64,000 bases of DNA, taken from Parasponia andersonii (lineage: Eukaryota > Streptophyta > Magnoliopsida > Rosales > Cannabaceae). This document shows positions 25,932 through 36,586 of this stretch, one piece after another. The translations under genes were made by a program, and so were the position numbers. The notes below the pieces were generated by a model that was not told the DNA's origin, did not search any database, and saw nothing but the letters and a program-made list of their open reading frames with translations. Positions within the stretch are counted from its first letter, which is position 1. Every line of letters begins with the position of its first letter. The stretch is from the NCBI GenBank assembly GCA_002914805.1, contig JXTB01000047.1, positions 996,824-1,060,823 of the forward strand. The letters run 5' to 3'.

Positions 25932-27657
25932 TGTTGGAATAATGTCCTATAAAGTAGTTTATTATTTAGATATTATAAACAATATTTATTGGATTATTTA
26001 GTATCTATTTGTTATTAATAAATTCTATGTTATGAATTTCTATTTCATTATGTCCCATTGATATACATGTGATATGTATGTTTATCTTATGCAAACATCT
26101 AAAAGATTCCAAGACATGAAATGAGTAATAAAGAATTATTCGTATGATGAGTTCATATGTGAGAGACATTATATTCCTTATTTCATTGTGTCTAAATTAA
26201 ATTATTCGCATTCTGCATATTGAAGATGGAATACTTTACTATGCTATAGAATATAGTGTTGTCTATTTAATTAATGAAGTTTCTAATTATCGAAGTGAGT
26301 CTTCAGATAGAAACATTAGTGTGTTATAAGAAAGTTATAATAGCATCGAACAGGACTTAGTGAATTAGAAGTTGAGGTTAAGTGTCGTAACTCAAATTTC
26401 TAATTTTACTAATTTAGCACTATTGTAGAAGACCTTAATCCTAGTGATTAACGAACTTACTTTCATGTGTTTTGTCTTTTTGAGTTACTAAAGAACTAGT
26501 TCCGATTTATGGTTCGAACTCCGGTATCTTGGAAGATAAGGTATATGAAATGTGTAGAATGTTTTTCATGATGGACACCATGCATATGATGTCACTTTGA
26601 GTTTTTTCAAGTACTTGGATAATATAAACCAGGGCCCCAGTATTCACTATGTGAATTTGACTGTGTTGGTATAAGCAGATATAAATACCATAGTCAATTA
26701 TTATCCATTAGATAAAAAATGACAACTCAAAGGTAAATATGTACTAGAGGGGTAATACGGTAATTTCACCCTACTAGCACAGCATTTCATTGGGGGTATG
26801 TCTACAGGTATAGTATATGCTAAATGGATCAAGCTAATTAATTGTTAATAAGCTTCACAGAAAATAAATGATATTTAGTCCAAGAGTTCAATATTGGGCC
26901 TATAGTGGTGTGCCCCAATATTAATGGATAATGCCCAATCATAATTACGAGTTAATTATGATAGTGGGCATATAGTTCATTAGATCTTGGGCTTTATGGA
27001 TCTATCTGGGTATATGGTTCATTGGAGCTTGGGCTTTATGGATCCATCTGGTCCCCCTGTATAGCTCAAATTAAAGCCCAATAGTCATTTGATGATCAAT
27101 TGAGCCCAATAAGCCTATTAGGGTTTACTAATCACTTTATATTTAGGAAAAAATTTCTCTAGTAACGAGATACAAGTGTTATACGTGAAACACCCTCCAG
27201 AAGAGAGTGTCACACGAAAACAAAGAGAGAGAGAGAGCAGAGAAAATTGGCCATCACTAGGGATTCACTGTCCTTGGTGTTTCGGTCATCCCGGAGAAAT
27301 CGGTTCAAGAAGATTGTCTTCTTGTTTATCTGCGGATCTCTTTGTTGGGAATCAAGAAGGTGGTCATTTATCTGCGGATCTCTTTGTTGTGAATCAAGAA
27401 GATAACCACCCACTGGATCAATCAAACGGCTTTCGAGAATAGACGGGAAGACGAGAAGTTTGTGGACCGAATCCGGGTATTGTTCTTGTCTAGATCAAGA
27501 GTTAATTCATGTTAGATCACGATCCGAAACGTTTTGTAAAAAGAAATATTTTAAACGACCAATTCCGCTGCATTTCTTGATTTTACAAAACTATGGTGTG
27601 CTTGAAAATAATTTTATGAAAATATTTTCTGGAAATTTATTCCAATAAACACCAGCA
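25932..27657 (+). repeat. Copia LTR2, 1726 bp
   Basis: Starts TGTTGGAATAATGTCC right after the polypurine tract and ends aacaccagca. It differs from LTR1 by scattered substitutions and extra segments, for example a duplicated ggttcattgg..cttgggctttatgga stretch at ~26964-27045 and a duplicated tatctgcggatctctttgtt at ~27330-27390. Confidence 0.92.
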
Positions 27658-28518
27658 ATTAGTACCAGAGCATGGTTTTATTATTGATCTAGCATGTTTT
27701 ACTCCGGTTTATTCTCTTGTTGATTGATGTTTTTGATTTCTGGAAAGTTTTTGTTTATGTTTATTCTTGTTCATATTATGAGTATGCTCTAGTTTGTATG
27801 ATGGTCAATAGATTCAATGAGTTTGAATGTTTATTTGATTAGATGTTGCTATGAGGAAATGATCATGTTTATTTTGATTTTCATTTTCGGGCATGTTCTT
27901 GATTTCTATGCATTCATATTTTATGTTCTTGATAAAAATATGCATGGAAATGTTTTGATCTTTAATTGTTTTTTGGAGTTTTATGAAAAATATTTTTTTC
28001 AATTTAAAAAAAAAAACGAAACGAAACGATGGAGCAATGCACGGCTAAGAGCCGTGCGCGCCGCCTGCGTGAGCCCTGCTGGTCTGACCTGTGCACGGGC
28101 CGCGCAGGCATGACCCCGCATATGGCCGCACGGGTGAGGCGCCGCTGGCCATGCAGATGGGATCCGTGCATGGCCTGTGGGCTGCCTTCCCGTGCATGCA
28201 GTGCGGGCACGGTCCTGCTGGCCCCGCAGATGTGATCTGCGCATGGGCTACGAGCAGCCAGACCGCGCATGCTACACAGGATAACCCAGCATATGGCACG
28301 TGGGCACGGCCCTGCTGGCTGCGCGGATATGATCCGTGCATGGCCAGTGGGCAGCCTCTTGTGCGCCGGCCGCGCGGGTGGCCTCCCGTGCCTTCGCCGC
28401 TCGGGGTGCCGCCTTGTACATTTGATGTGCGAGCATTACACGAGCCTGTTGTCGCTCGGGAGTTGTCTCGAGTGAGGCCATATTGCATTATGCGTGAAAC
28501 ACCCTCCGCGTAGCATTA
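27658..28518 (+). repeat. Second, partial copy of the copia leader with its GC-rich block
   Basis: After LTR2 the primer-binding site (attagtaccagagcatggt) and the first ~820 bp of leader are repeated, including the GC-rich block (~28028-28480), matching 19442-20310 in order. This should not follow a 3' LTR in a simple insertion. The block stops at a rearranged junction (~28475-28518) where short leader and LTR pieces alternate. Confidence 0.88.
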
Positions 28519-29017
28519 TATATTAGGGTTTACTAATCTCTCTATATTTAAGAGAAAAGTTCTCTAGCAACGAGATACAAGTGTTATGCGTGAAAAACCC
28601 TCCAGAAGAGAGTATCACACGAAAACAGAGAGAGAGAGAGCAGAGAAAATCGGCCACCACCAGGGATTCACTGTCCTTGGTGTTTTGGCCATCCCAGAGA
28701 AATCGGTTTGAGAAGATTGTCTTCTTGTTCATCTGCGGATCTCTTTGTTGGGAATCAAGAAGATGACCACCCACCAGATCAATCAAACGGCTTTCGAGAA
28801 TAGACGGGAAGACAGCAGGTTGTGGAGCGAATTCGGGTATTGTTCTTGTCTAGATCAAGAGTTAATTCGTGTTAGATCATGATACGAAATGTTTTGTAAA
28901 AAGAAATATTTTAAACGACCAATTCTGCTGCGTTTCTTAATTTTACAAAACTATGGTGTTCTTGAAAATAATTTTATGAAAATATTTTCTCGAAATTTAT
29001 TCCAATAAACACCAGCA
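28519..29017 (+). repeat. Copia LTR3, 3' part only (~499 bp)
   Basis: Begins inside the LTR at attagggtttactaatctct (compare ~18914 in LTR1 and 27118 in LTR2) and continues to the LTR end accagca at 29017, followed by the ATAGG target duplication. About 1.2 kb of the 5' part of the LTR is missing. Confidence 0.9.
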
Positions 29018-29022
29018 ATAGG

Positions 29023-29567
29023 AAGATCGAGTTCTGTATTGAACTAGTTCCTAGAGCTCAACCAGTTTCTATTCTAGCCTATTGCATGGCTCTTGCTGAA
29101 ATGGAAGAGTTGAGAGAATAGTTAGACGATCTGCTTTCCACGGGCTTTGTTCGTAGTAGCACTTCTCCTTGGGGTGCTCCTATCTTGTTTGCGAAGAAAG
29201 CTAATGGTTCGTTGAGACTCTGTGTAGACTACAAGAAGTTGAATCAGTTGACTGTGAAGAACAAGTATCATTTGCCATAGATAGACGAGTTGTTTGATCA
29301 ACTCGGTGGCTCTTCTCCAAGATCGATTTGAGATCCGGTTATCATTAGTTGAAGATGAGGGAGGATGATATACCTAAGACAGCATTCAGATTTCGATATG
29401 GTCATTTTGAGTTTCTAGTGATGTCGTTTGATTTGACGAATGCTCCCGCAACATTTATGAATCTCATGAATCGGGTCTTTAGGCCGTTTTTGGACCATTT
29501 TGTGGTTGTGTTCATCGATGAAATCCTGGTGTATTCCAAGACTCGAGAAGAACATGCCTTGCAGAAA
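29023..29567 (+). pseudogene. Tekay-like reverse transcriptase, broken
   Basis: Resumes the frame broken at 17757 (KIEFCIELVP...) and shows gypsy RT landmarks: [47 protein letters not shown] and a catalytic box FIDE (usually FIDD) at ~29512. There are stops near 29120 and 29278, a frameshift near 29310 and a stop at ~29347. Coding similarity ends abruptly after [11 protein letters not shown]. Confidence 0.9.
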
Positions 29568-30370
29568 ATGTTGGTTACACAGTTGGATATCAGTACGGCT
29601 CACCATCCGAAGTCAGATGGTTAGTCTAAAAGGACTATTCAGATTCTTGAGGACATGCTATGTTGTTGCATACTAGACTTTGGTGGGAATTGGGATGATC
29701 ATCTTCCTTTTGTGAAATTTGCTTATAATAATAGTTACCAGACCAATGTGGGTGTGGCTCCATATGAAGTGTTGTATGAGAGGCCGTGTAGGTTGCATTT
29801 GTGTTGGGCAGAGCCTGAAAAGCTTGTTACTCTTGGACCTGAGTTGATAGAGGAGACTTCTGATAAGATCAAGGATATTTGGAAGAGACTCAAGGAGATT
29901 CAGAGTCGCCAAAAGAGTTATGCTGACCCGAAGTGGCGTGAGGTAGAGTTCGATACTGGTGATTCCGTATTCTTGAAAGTGACTCCAAGGCTTGGTGTGA
30001 CAAGGTTTGGGGTTAAGGGTAAGCTTGCTCCAAGGTATATTGGTCCCTTTGAGATCACTTAGAGAATTAGACCAGTGGCATATCGCTTGAATCTACCTGT
30101 ACAGTTGGATCACGTGCATAACGTGTTTTATAGGTCGATGCTGAAGAAGTATACGCCGGACCCATCTCATGTTGTTCGATATGTGCATGAACAGATCCAA
30201 AAAGATGTGTCTTATGAAGAGCAGCCTGTTCGTTTGTTAGCTAGAAAGTTGAAGGTGCTTCGCAACAGAGAGATTCTACTTGTCAAAGTGCTTTGGGAAC
30301 ATCACAAAGAAGATGAGGCTACTTAGGAACTCGAGATGAAGATATATGAGAAGTACCTTCATTTTTTTTA
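29568..30370 (+). pseudogene. Tekay-like integrase C-terminal part and chromodomain-like end
   Basis: Joined directly to the RT by a deletion. It starts at [15 protein letters not shown], the last part of the integrase core, then NWDDHLPFVKFAYNNSYQ, YEVLYERPCR, KLAPRYIGPFEI and VFYRSMLKKYTPDPSHV. The terminal segment (YEEQPVRLLARKLKVLRNRE...VLWEHHKEDEAT) is the chromodomain region typical of Tekay/Del chromoviruses. Stops occur at ~29622, 30060 and 30324. The RT connection, RNase H and the integrase zinc finger and first catalytic Asp residues are absent. Confidence 0.88.
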
Positions 30371-30440
30371 ATTTTTAGTCAAAAGTTGTATTGTGATGTA
30401 AGCCTTGACTTGTATTTTGAATTTCGAGACGAAATTCTTT

Positions 30441-30454
30441 TAAGGAAGGGAGAA
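30441..30454 (+). other. Polypurine tract of the Tekay-like element
   Basis: Purine-rich taaggaagggagaa immediately before the 3' LTR, the expected plus-strand priming site. Confidence 0.7.
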
Positions 30455-30664
30455 TATAAAAACTCGGATTTTGGGAGGATAGTTTGGACATTTTATCAAA
30501 TTTTCAGATATAATAATAGAGGGATTAACTTGCAAAAGTTTTATGTAGAAGGACTAAATTACAAATTTTTGGGGACTAATTTGAAAGGAATTTGAAAAAT
30601 TAGGGACTTTTGTGCAATTTAAAAAAATTACACAACCCTATAAGACAGGGCCATGGTCCTTCTC

Positions 30665-30716
<52 letters not shown>

Positions 30717-30999
30717 GTCGACTCTCTCTCTCTCTCACTCTTAGTTTCTCTCGGCCGAAGGAGATGGATCGGCGCAGAAGCTGCCTTCTGCCGTCGTCTG
30801 CCTGAGCAGCACACTGGTGAAGCTCCCCTATGCCATGCCGTGCCGACGCCGACCAGTTGCTGCCGTTGGAGAAGCCGCCGTTGCTGGAGAAGAGGAAGTG
30901 AGTCATTCTGGATGTTTCATTGCCGGCGACGATTCCGGCCAGCCTTTGACCTCTAACTGGGCTCGTTGGATTCGTCTCGTCGAGAGGAAGCTCAAGGTA

Positions 31000-31035
<36 letters not shown>

Positions 31036-31588
31036 CCCCATACTGCCCGAATCAAAAGTTGTCATTTTTGGAATATTTTGAGTTCGAGTTGACTTTTTGA
31101 TCCGGTCGTTCAATCGAGTTTTTGTTGTCATTTTTAGATTATACTCAAAAAATGGGGAAGTTTAATATATATATTGCCTATGTTTGGTGATCGACATGAA
31201 AATCAAAATCGGACGGCTAAGATTTTATCTCGATTTACATGCCATCGATCCAGTGGGCTCGGACCCGAATTGGACAAGTTATATATCTAACCTAACTATT
31301 TTGGATGCTAGAAATTCAGTGAAGAGATCCGTTTATGGATTTGAAGCTCCGTTGAGAAGTTGGATTTTCGCAAGAGAATGATCGAGGGCTTGGAATTGGT
31401 TCCCGACCCTCCGGACGATCGTCAACGATGCCTTGAGGTTTCAATAGTGTGGTATCACTATTCTTGTGAGATAGGGATTTGGTTACCTTCGTTTTCCAGT
31501 ATTTTCGAATAAAACTTATTTTCTGCAACATATGAGAACAAATGAGATTTTTGAATTTCTTGAACATATGAGATGGAATATGATGGTA

Positions 31589-31630
<42 letters not shown>

Positions 31631-32739
31631 TGTATTACTCTGGGAATTTTCTCAGTGCAGGTTATTTTAGTTATATCAAAAATAGGGTTATTGTACTACC
31701 CGTATTTCTATAAAAACCTAATATACTTATTTTCTTGAAAAACTAGAGCACGGTTATTTTCATACTTCAGTTCTGTATTGTATGTGTCATAGGATCATGC
31801 ATGAGCACCGTGTTAGCATCGTGGGTTTATAATGTGGCGCTGTGTGCCCCATCATTGGTGTAGAGTCCGTAAACCTACGCGGAGTTTTGTTACCTCTAAT
31901 TATATCCCCATTTGGTAGGTGTAGACAATTCAGTTACACCTCCAGGTTTGGTAGACGACACATGGGTATCCTTTCCGGGTATGGGCTTAAATGTAAGGTA
32001 GGTTGTTAGGTACACTTAGTACCATCATCCTGGGTTTCCACAGATGAGAGGATATGAGCTCATGGGCATGGGTTGATTTGTGTCATATGCATCTGAATTG
32101 AATGATTTTGATTATACTGATTTATTTATACATATACGTGATAATTTCCGGTTTTGGATTGTCATATATATATATATATATATGTATGTATTGGATTTAA
32201 ACTAATCATGCAAGAGCTTTCTATTACTAAAATATTTTTGGTTGAGGTAACTGTTTTTCCTACTGGGCATTTTATACTCACTCCCTTCCCTCCTTCCTCA
32301 AGTGGTGTCTAGTGTGATAGTGGAGATTAAGAGGAGTAAGAGGTAATTAGGATTGTAGTTCGTTATCTTGATAATGCTTGAAGAGTATTATTGTGGTCTT
32401 TGGACTATTTGAGTTTTATTTTAGTATTGAACCAAGATTACTACCTTCTATTTTTTGTCTGTGAACTCATGTATGTCATTGTGGTGTCTACTCTGACATG
32501 GATGATGATGATACTTGGATTTATATTTAATTTATGTTCTTTTCGGTATTTATTTGATCTATGTTTAATGGTGTATACGAACTGTGGGAGAGGTTCACGG
32601 GATAGAATTACAAATATTTTATCTAAAATGGACTGTTTTATAGAACGAAAACTTTTTAGACATTTTTCAAATAAATCAAGGAATTTCTCTTCCTTGCGAA
32701 ATTCCCTTTCTGCCACTAGCCCAGATTTTGATTGTGACA
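30455..32739 (+). repeat. Tekay-like element 3' LTR, 2285 bp
   Basis: Starts TATAAAAACTC (TG mutated to TA) and ends attgtgaca. It matches 13669-15839 throughout, with a longer CT tract (~30669-30720), TA microsatellites at ~31002-31032 and ~31591-31629, and a ~33-bp segment absent from the 5' LTR. Followed directly by TSD TGTAT. Confidence 0.9.
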
Positions 32740-33383
32740 TGTATAATATACTTGTTAAAAGTAGTTGTGCCAAAGGTTTTGGGTAGGTTTTCTCTCTCCT
32801 AACCTTGCCCATGATACAAGTTTTTGTCCCCATCCTTACCACAAACCCTGATTAGGACTAGCCTAATATCTAGGTATTATAAAATAACGATGGTAATATA
32901 ACCCATAGTTACAAGCATTGGTGATCATCTAATTTGAACGAAGAGGGAAAAAACTATTCACATGGGGAATTCAATCATGATAGGGAATAACTATGTTGTA
33001 TATATATGGGTAGGCGAGAACGGTAATAACATAATAAATATGCCGCAATATTGGGTTCCTTGTCTAATATATTTTAATATGAAAATTAGTTTAAATATAA
33101 TTAATTAATTACTCTAATTATACAAAATATAGAAGCTTAACTATTAAAATTTTTATTGTACGTCTATTTTTGTATATTATATATAACACATATAAAATAC
33201 TTATTAAAAGAAATATGTGCCACATATTCTAGGTAGGTTTTTTCTCCCTTAATCCTGCCTAGGATATAAGTTTTTGTCTCTATCCTCACCTGAAATCCTG
33301 ATTAAGACTAGTCTAACATCTAGTCACTATAAAGTACGATGAAATAACCACACAATATATATAAGGGTATGGGGTGAGAATGT
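32740..33383. repeat. Right part of the tandem repeat split by the Tekay-like element
   Basis: Bases from 33055 (ttgtctaatatattttaata, aaaattagtttaaatata, aagcttaactattaaaattt) match 13330-13370 and 13592-13660. The block at ~32753-32875 (gtaggtttt, ctcc, gatnnaagtttttgtc, cctgatta-gactag) recurs at ~33205-33335. The ancestral repeat unit was therefore larger (roughly 450 bp) and present in several copies before the insertion. Confidence 0.7.
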
Positions 33384-33772
33384 TGCTCGGGATAAGAGTG
33401 TTTTTTTTGTAATAGAAAAATTAAGCATAATAATGGTTAATTATAAAAAGCTTTATAGACTATAATTTAGCGCCACATGTTAGATTAGTTAGGATTCAAT
33501 TAGATTATTATACTGAATTTAAGTGACTGAAATTTAAATTGTTGAGTTTGACATAAGGGGTTGTATAAAAAGTGATCGCATTACACAATTCCTCTTAGTA
33601 ACAACTTAGCCTCATGGATGGATCTACAGGAATTTAAGTGCTGAAAATAACATGAGAGGTTGTAAATAGTGTGATCGCATTACACAACTCAGCGTACTAA
33701 AACAACTTACCCCTACAAGTCGGAGAGTATTTTGATTGCAGAATTTAAATATCAGTAATTATATTAGCACAA

Positions 33773-33828
33773 TGTAGAATAATAGAAAATAGTAGGGTGA
33801 TGTAGAATAATAGAAAATAGTAGGGTGA
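33773..33828. repeat. Exact 28-bp tandem duplication
   Basis: Bases 33773-33800 (tgtagaataatagaaaatag...) are repeated identically at 33801-33828 inside the unalignable middle of the Tat 3' LTR. An (ATA)n tract follows at ~33851-33874. Confidence 0.9.
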
Positions 33829-34002
33829 GTAGCTCTGTATTCCAAAACCTATAATAATAATAATAATAATAATAGTGATATAATAGTATTTTAATATAAT
33901 ATAATAATATATGATATATTGTTCTTATTTTATAGAAGTGCACAAATATATGAACGTATATGAAATAAGATATATATATATATATAAGGGTTGTCAATCC
34001 AG

Positions 34003-34215
34003 TAGGTATTTTTTTTAACCTATGTATATATATTTTTTTTAGCCGTTGGATCATCGTATAATGGTGATCCAACGACTATAATGATATGCATGAAAAAATA
34101 TGCATTATTAATGTTATTTCTCTCTCTTACTTTTTACTATTAAAAAATATGCATGATATATTTTAATTAGCCAAAACGTTACCTATGTATAGGTAAAAAA
34201 AAAAAAATATACACG
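34003..34215. mobile_element. Small foldback element with a perfect central hairpin
   Basis: CGTTGGATCA (34044-34053) and TGATCCAACG (34065-34074) form a perfect 10-bp stem. The outer sequences tattttttttaacctatgta (~34010) and tacctatgtataggtaaaaaa (~34182) are also inverted relative to each other. No coding capacity; probably a tiny MITE in the LTR. Confidence 0.45.
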
Positions 34216-35389
34216 GGATTGGTGCTCGTATATAAATATATATATATATATTAATAAAATAGAAATAGTTGTCTTAGGTGAAAGAACGGTGGTGGACTCC
34301 TAATGGTAATATGAATATTTTTAATATTAATAATTCATATAATCTAATAGTAATGTAATAGATATATACATATAAGTAATACTTCTATATTTAGGAATCA
34401 ATTTATATATAATAATTAAATAAGCATGTATAGAATCGAGGGATCAATTTGGTCTTTGTCAAGCTGTTTGGTGTGCAAGATTGGATTAGAGTGAACTGTT
34501 AATTAGGACTGGATTGTATTGGATTTGACTGAATTATGGTTAGTATTATACTGTATTTGGTGCAATATTAGACTAATAAGTTGGATTAATATTCTTGTGT
34601 TAGGTGTAGGTTGGAACTAGATTATAATTAATTGTAGTTTCTAAAAAAAATTATTTAAATGATATTAGATACTTTTTTATTTTAAATTTAAAATCACATA
34701 GATCAAAATTAAATTTATATATTTTATTTATATTTGATTTAATATATATATATATTAGTAATGTAACCAAATAATTAAATTAAATACTAGTATACTATTA
34801 CTTAGAATTTATAGAAATGTTAAATTTATAGTAAAATATTCAAATATGTTAATATTTATTGAATAAGTTATTCTAAAAGGTTCACAAATTTTGAAATTTA
34901 TGTTAAAAATTTAATAAATTTCATTTATATCTCATTTTAATATGGATGAATTTTGACATTTTAAATAATAATATTATTATTTAGAATGTCTGAACTATTG
35001 AAAGAAAGAAAGTAATAATATTAGGGTATATTATCACTTGATAATATTATCACTCATACTTGATAATACATCACTACGCTATATACTTAATAACACAATA
35101 TACAAATATCATTCAATTGAGTTACTTACTTTACATAAAAAAAAAAAAAAATCATTTGAACCATTCATATATTCATGATCATTGTAATTTAATTGACAAC
35201 AAGCTTCTCAAAAATGGGTGTGAAACCTATACATGACATCCGCAAGTGTTCAATAGGTTATAATAAAAATACACAATCTGCTAAATCGACATGTTCATTA
35301 TAGTGGCCATATTAACTCAAAAAGAGTTAGTAATATAAGTTAACCAAAAGAAGTGTCAAACATGTCCAAAATCTACTTACCTAAGTGAT

Positions 35390-36430
35390 TAAAAGTCTTG
35401 GCAAACCTTTCCATAGAAGTATAGTCAACTTGTCCACCCAAAAGAAGTCTTGAAACAAACTCTATCTTTTCCTTGTCATCTAAGGCTATAAAAACATTCA
35501 AGTTTGATGATTTTTCCGCCAATTTGCTCAATGCTTCAATTCAATCACTAATAGAAAAGCCTAATATTTTTATCACATCTCATATGAACTTGTGTTGACT
35601 ATCATATTTAGTGTTCAGATAATCAATTAATGTACCTATCTTTTCAAAAGACTTTTCCATCGTACTCTCCCATGATTTAGTAATTTTTTCCTAAACCACA
35701 CATTATATTATTAGATGATCTTTGTCTTTTTTTTCTTGAATGTTGTAATTGACTATCTTGTTGATTAGTCATTACATGATTATTAAGGGTGGGAAATGAT
35801 TCATCATCTATTCCAGTTTCATTTGCATCAGCCTCTATTTGATCAAGCTTGTCTACAACATCAGCAGGAATTTCAGCCTCTTTGCCAGTGGCACGGTCAA
35901 CACCAAAAATATTAACAAGTCTTTCATAAAGAGAAAAAGACTTATCCCTTCAACCTTTAGCCTTTTTATGATGCTAGAATGAAAATAAAGAATTATTCGT
36001 TAATTTCACAATAATGAAGTAAAAAATTAAATATATTAAATTGTAATATACACTGAGATTAAATTATAGCTATACATGTATTTTTCATACCCCATCGCTA
36101 TCGACCTTTATACACTTTGTCATATTATCCCATCCAAAACCACTTTCATTAAATATATCAAGGATAGTACTATATTATTTCTTCAATTTTTCAGCTTTGA
36201 ATTGATATGTAGATAAGGTTTTAGATCAGAACTAAGACATAAAGTGCACAACATCTTCACAAATATAAATAGTGTACCAGGTTATAAACTACCATTATCA
36301 CAATAGTAGCCTTGAGTAGTTATATTTTCTAGTACACTCAAAAATGCCTCCTCTTCTTATTTATTCCAAATCCACTTGGCTATTTTTTTTTCCTACTTAT
36401 TGTTTTGGCTACACCCTCAGTGCCCATCCC
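35390..36430 (-). pseudogene. Harbinger ORF1 (Myb/SANT-like accessory protein), decayed
   Basis: On the minus strand downstream of the transposase, separate pieces read SGFGWDNMTKCIKVDSDGV-like (~36150-36080), YERLVNIFGVDRATGKEAEI (~35930-35870) and MEKSFEKIGTLIDYL (~35660) through to a helical tail with KIEFVSRLLLGG. The order matches the Myb/SANT-like partner protein of plant PIF/Harbinger elements, which helps the transposase bind DNA. Stops and an intron-like AT-rich gap (35975-36085) separate the pieces. Confidence 0.65.
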
Positions 36431-36586
36431 TAACAACAAAAGATAACAGTGGAAATATACACCAAATGATAGATTATTATCTACTAGCATTATAAGATAT
36501 ACAAGATAATTAACATATACAATCAAAGTTTACAAAAGTTTTAGTGAATTCCGTAAAAAAATTAACTAGCTACTTCGATTTGTCCT

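Larger units (their letters stand above)
17763..29017 (+). mobile_element. Ty1/copia insertion with a three-LTR (tandem, internally deleted) structure; TSD ATAGG
   Basis: Inserted in the Tekay-like RT linker. The 5-bp target duplication ATAGG is intact at 17758-17762 and 29018-29022. Order: LTR1 17763-19441, leader and gag-pol 19442-25931, LTR2 25932-27657, a second partial leader 27658-28518, and the 3' part of a third LTR 28519-29017. A single TSD pair around the whole array implies either insertion as one unit or later recombination between LTRs, followed by loss of the second gag-pol and the start of LTR3. Confidence 0.9.
13669..32739 (+). mobile_element. Ty3/gypsy chromovirus (Tekay/Del-like) with a nested copia insertion; TSD TGTAT
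   Basis: Two similar LTRs (13669-15839 and 30455-32739) flank decayed gag-pol in plus orientation, ending in a chromodomain-like segment. The 5-bp sequence TGTAT directly precedes the 5' LTR (13664-13668) and directly follows the 3' LTR (32740-32744), which fixes both ends. Of the 19.1 kb span, 11.26 kb is a copia insertion (17763-29017). The rest lacks the RT connection, RNase H and most of the integrase. The LTRs differ by many substitutions, indels and microsatellite lengths, so the insertion is not recent. Confidence 0.92.

Noticed and set aside
33851..33874. Regularly spaced short repeats suggestive of an array
   Set aside because: A trinucleotide microsatellite; there are no spacers, and CRISPR arrays are not expected in a plant nucleus.
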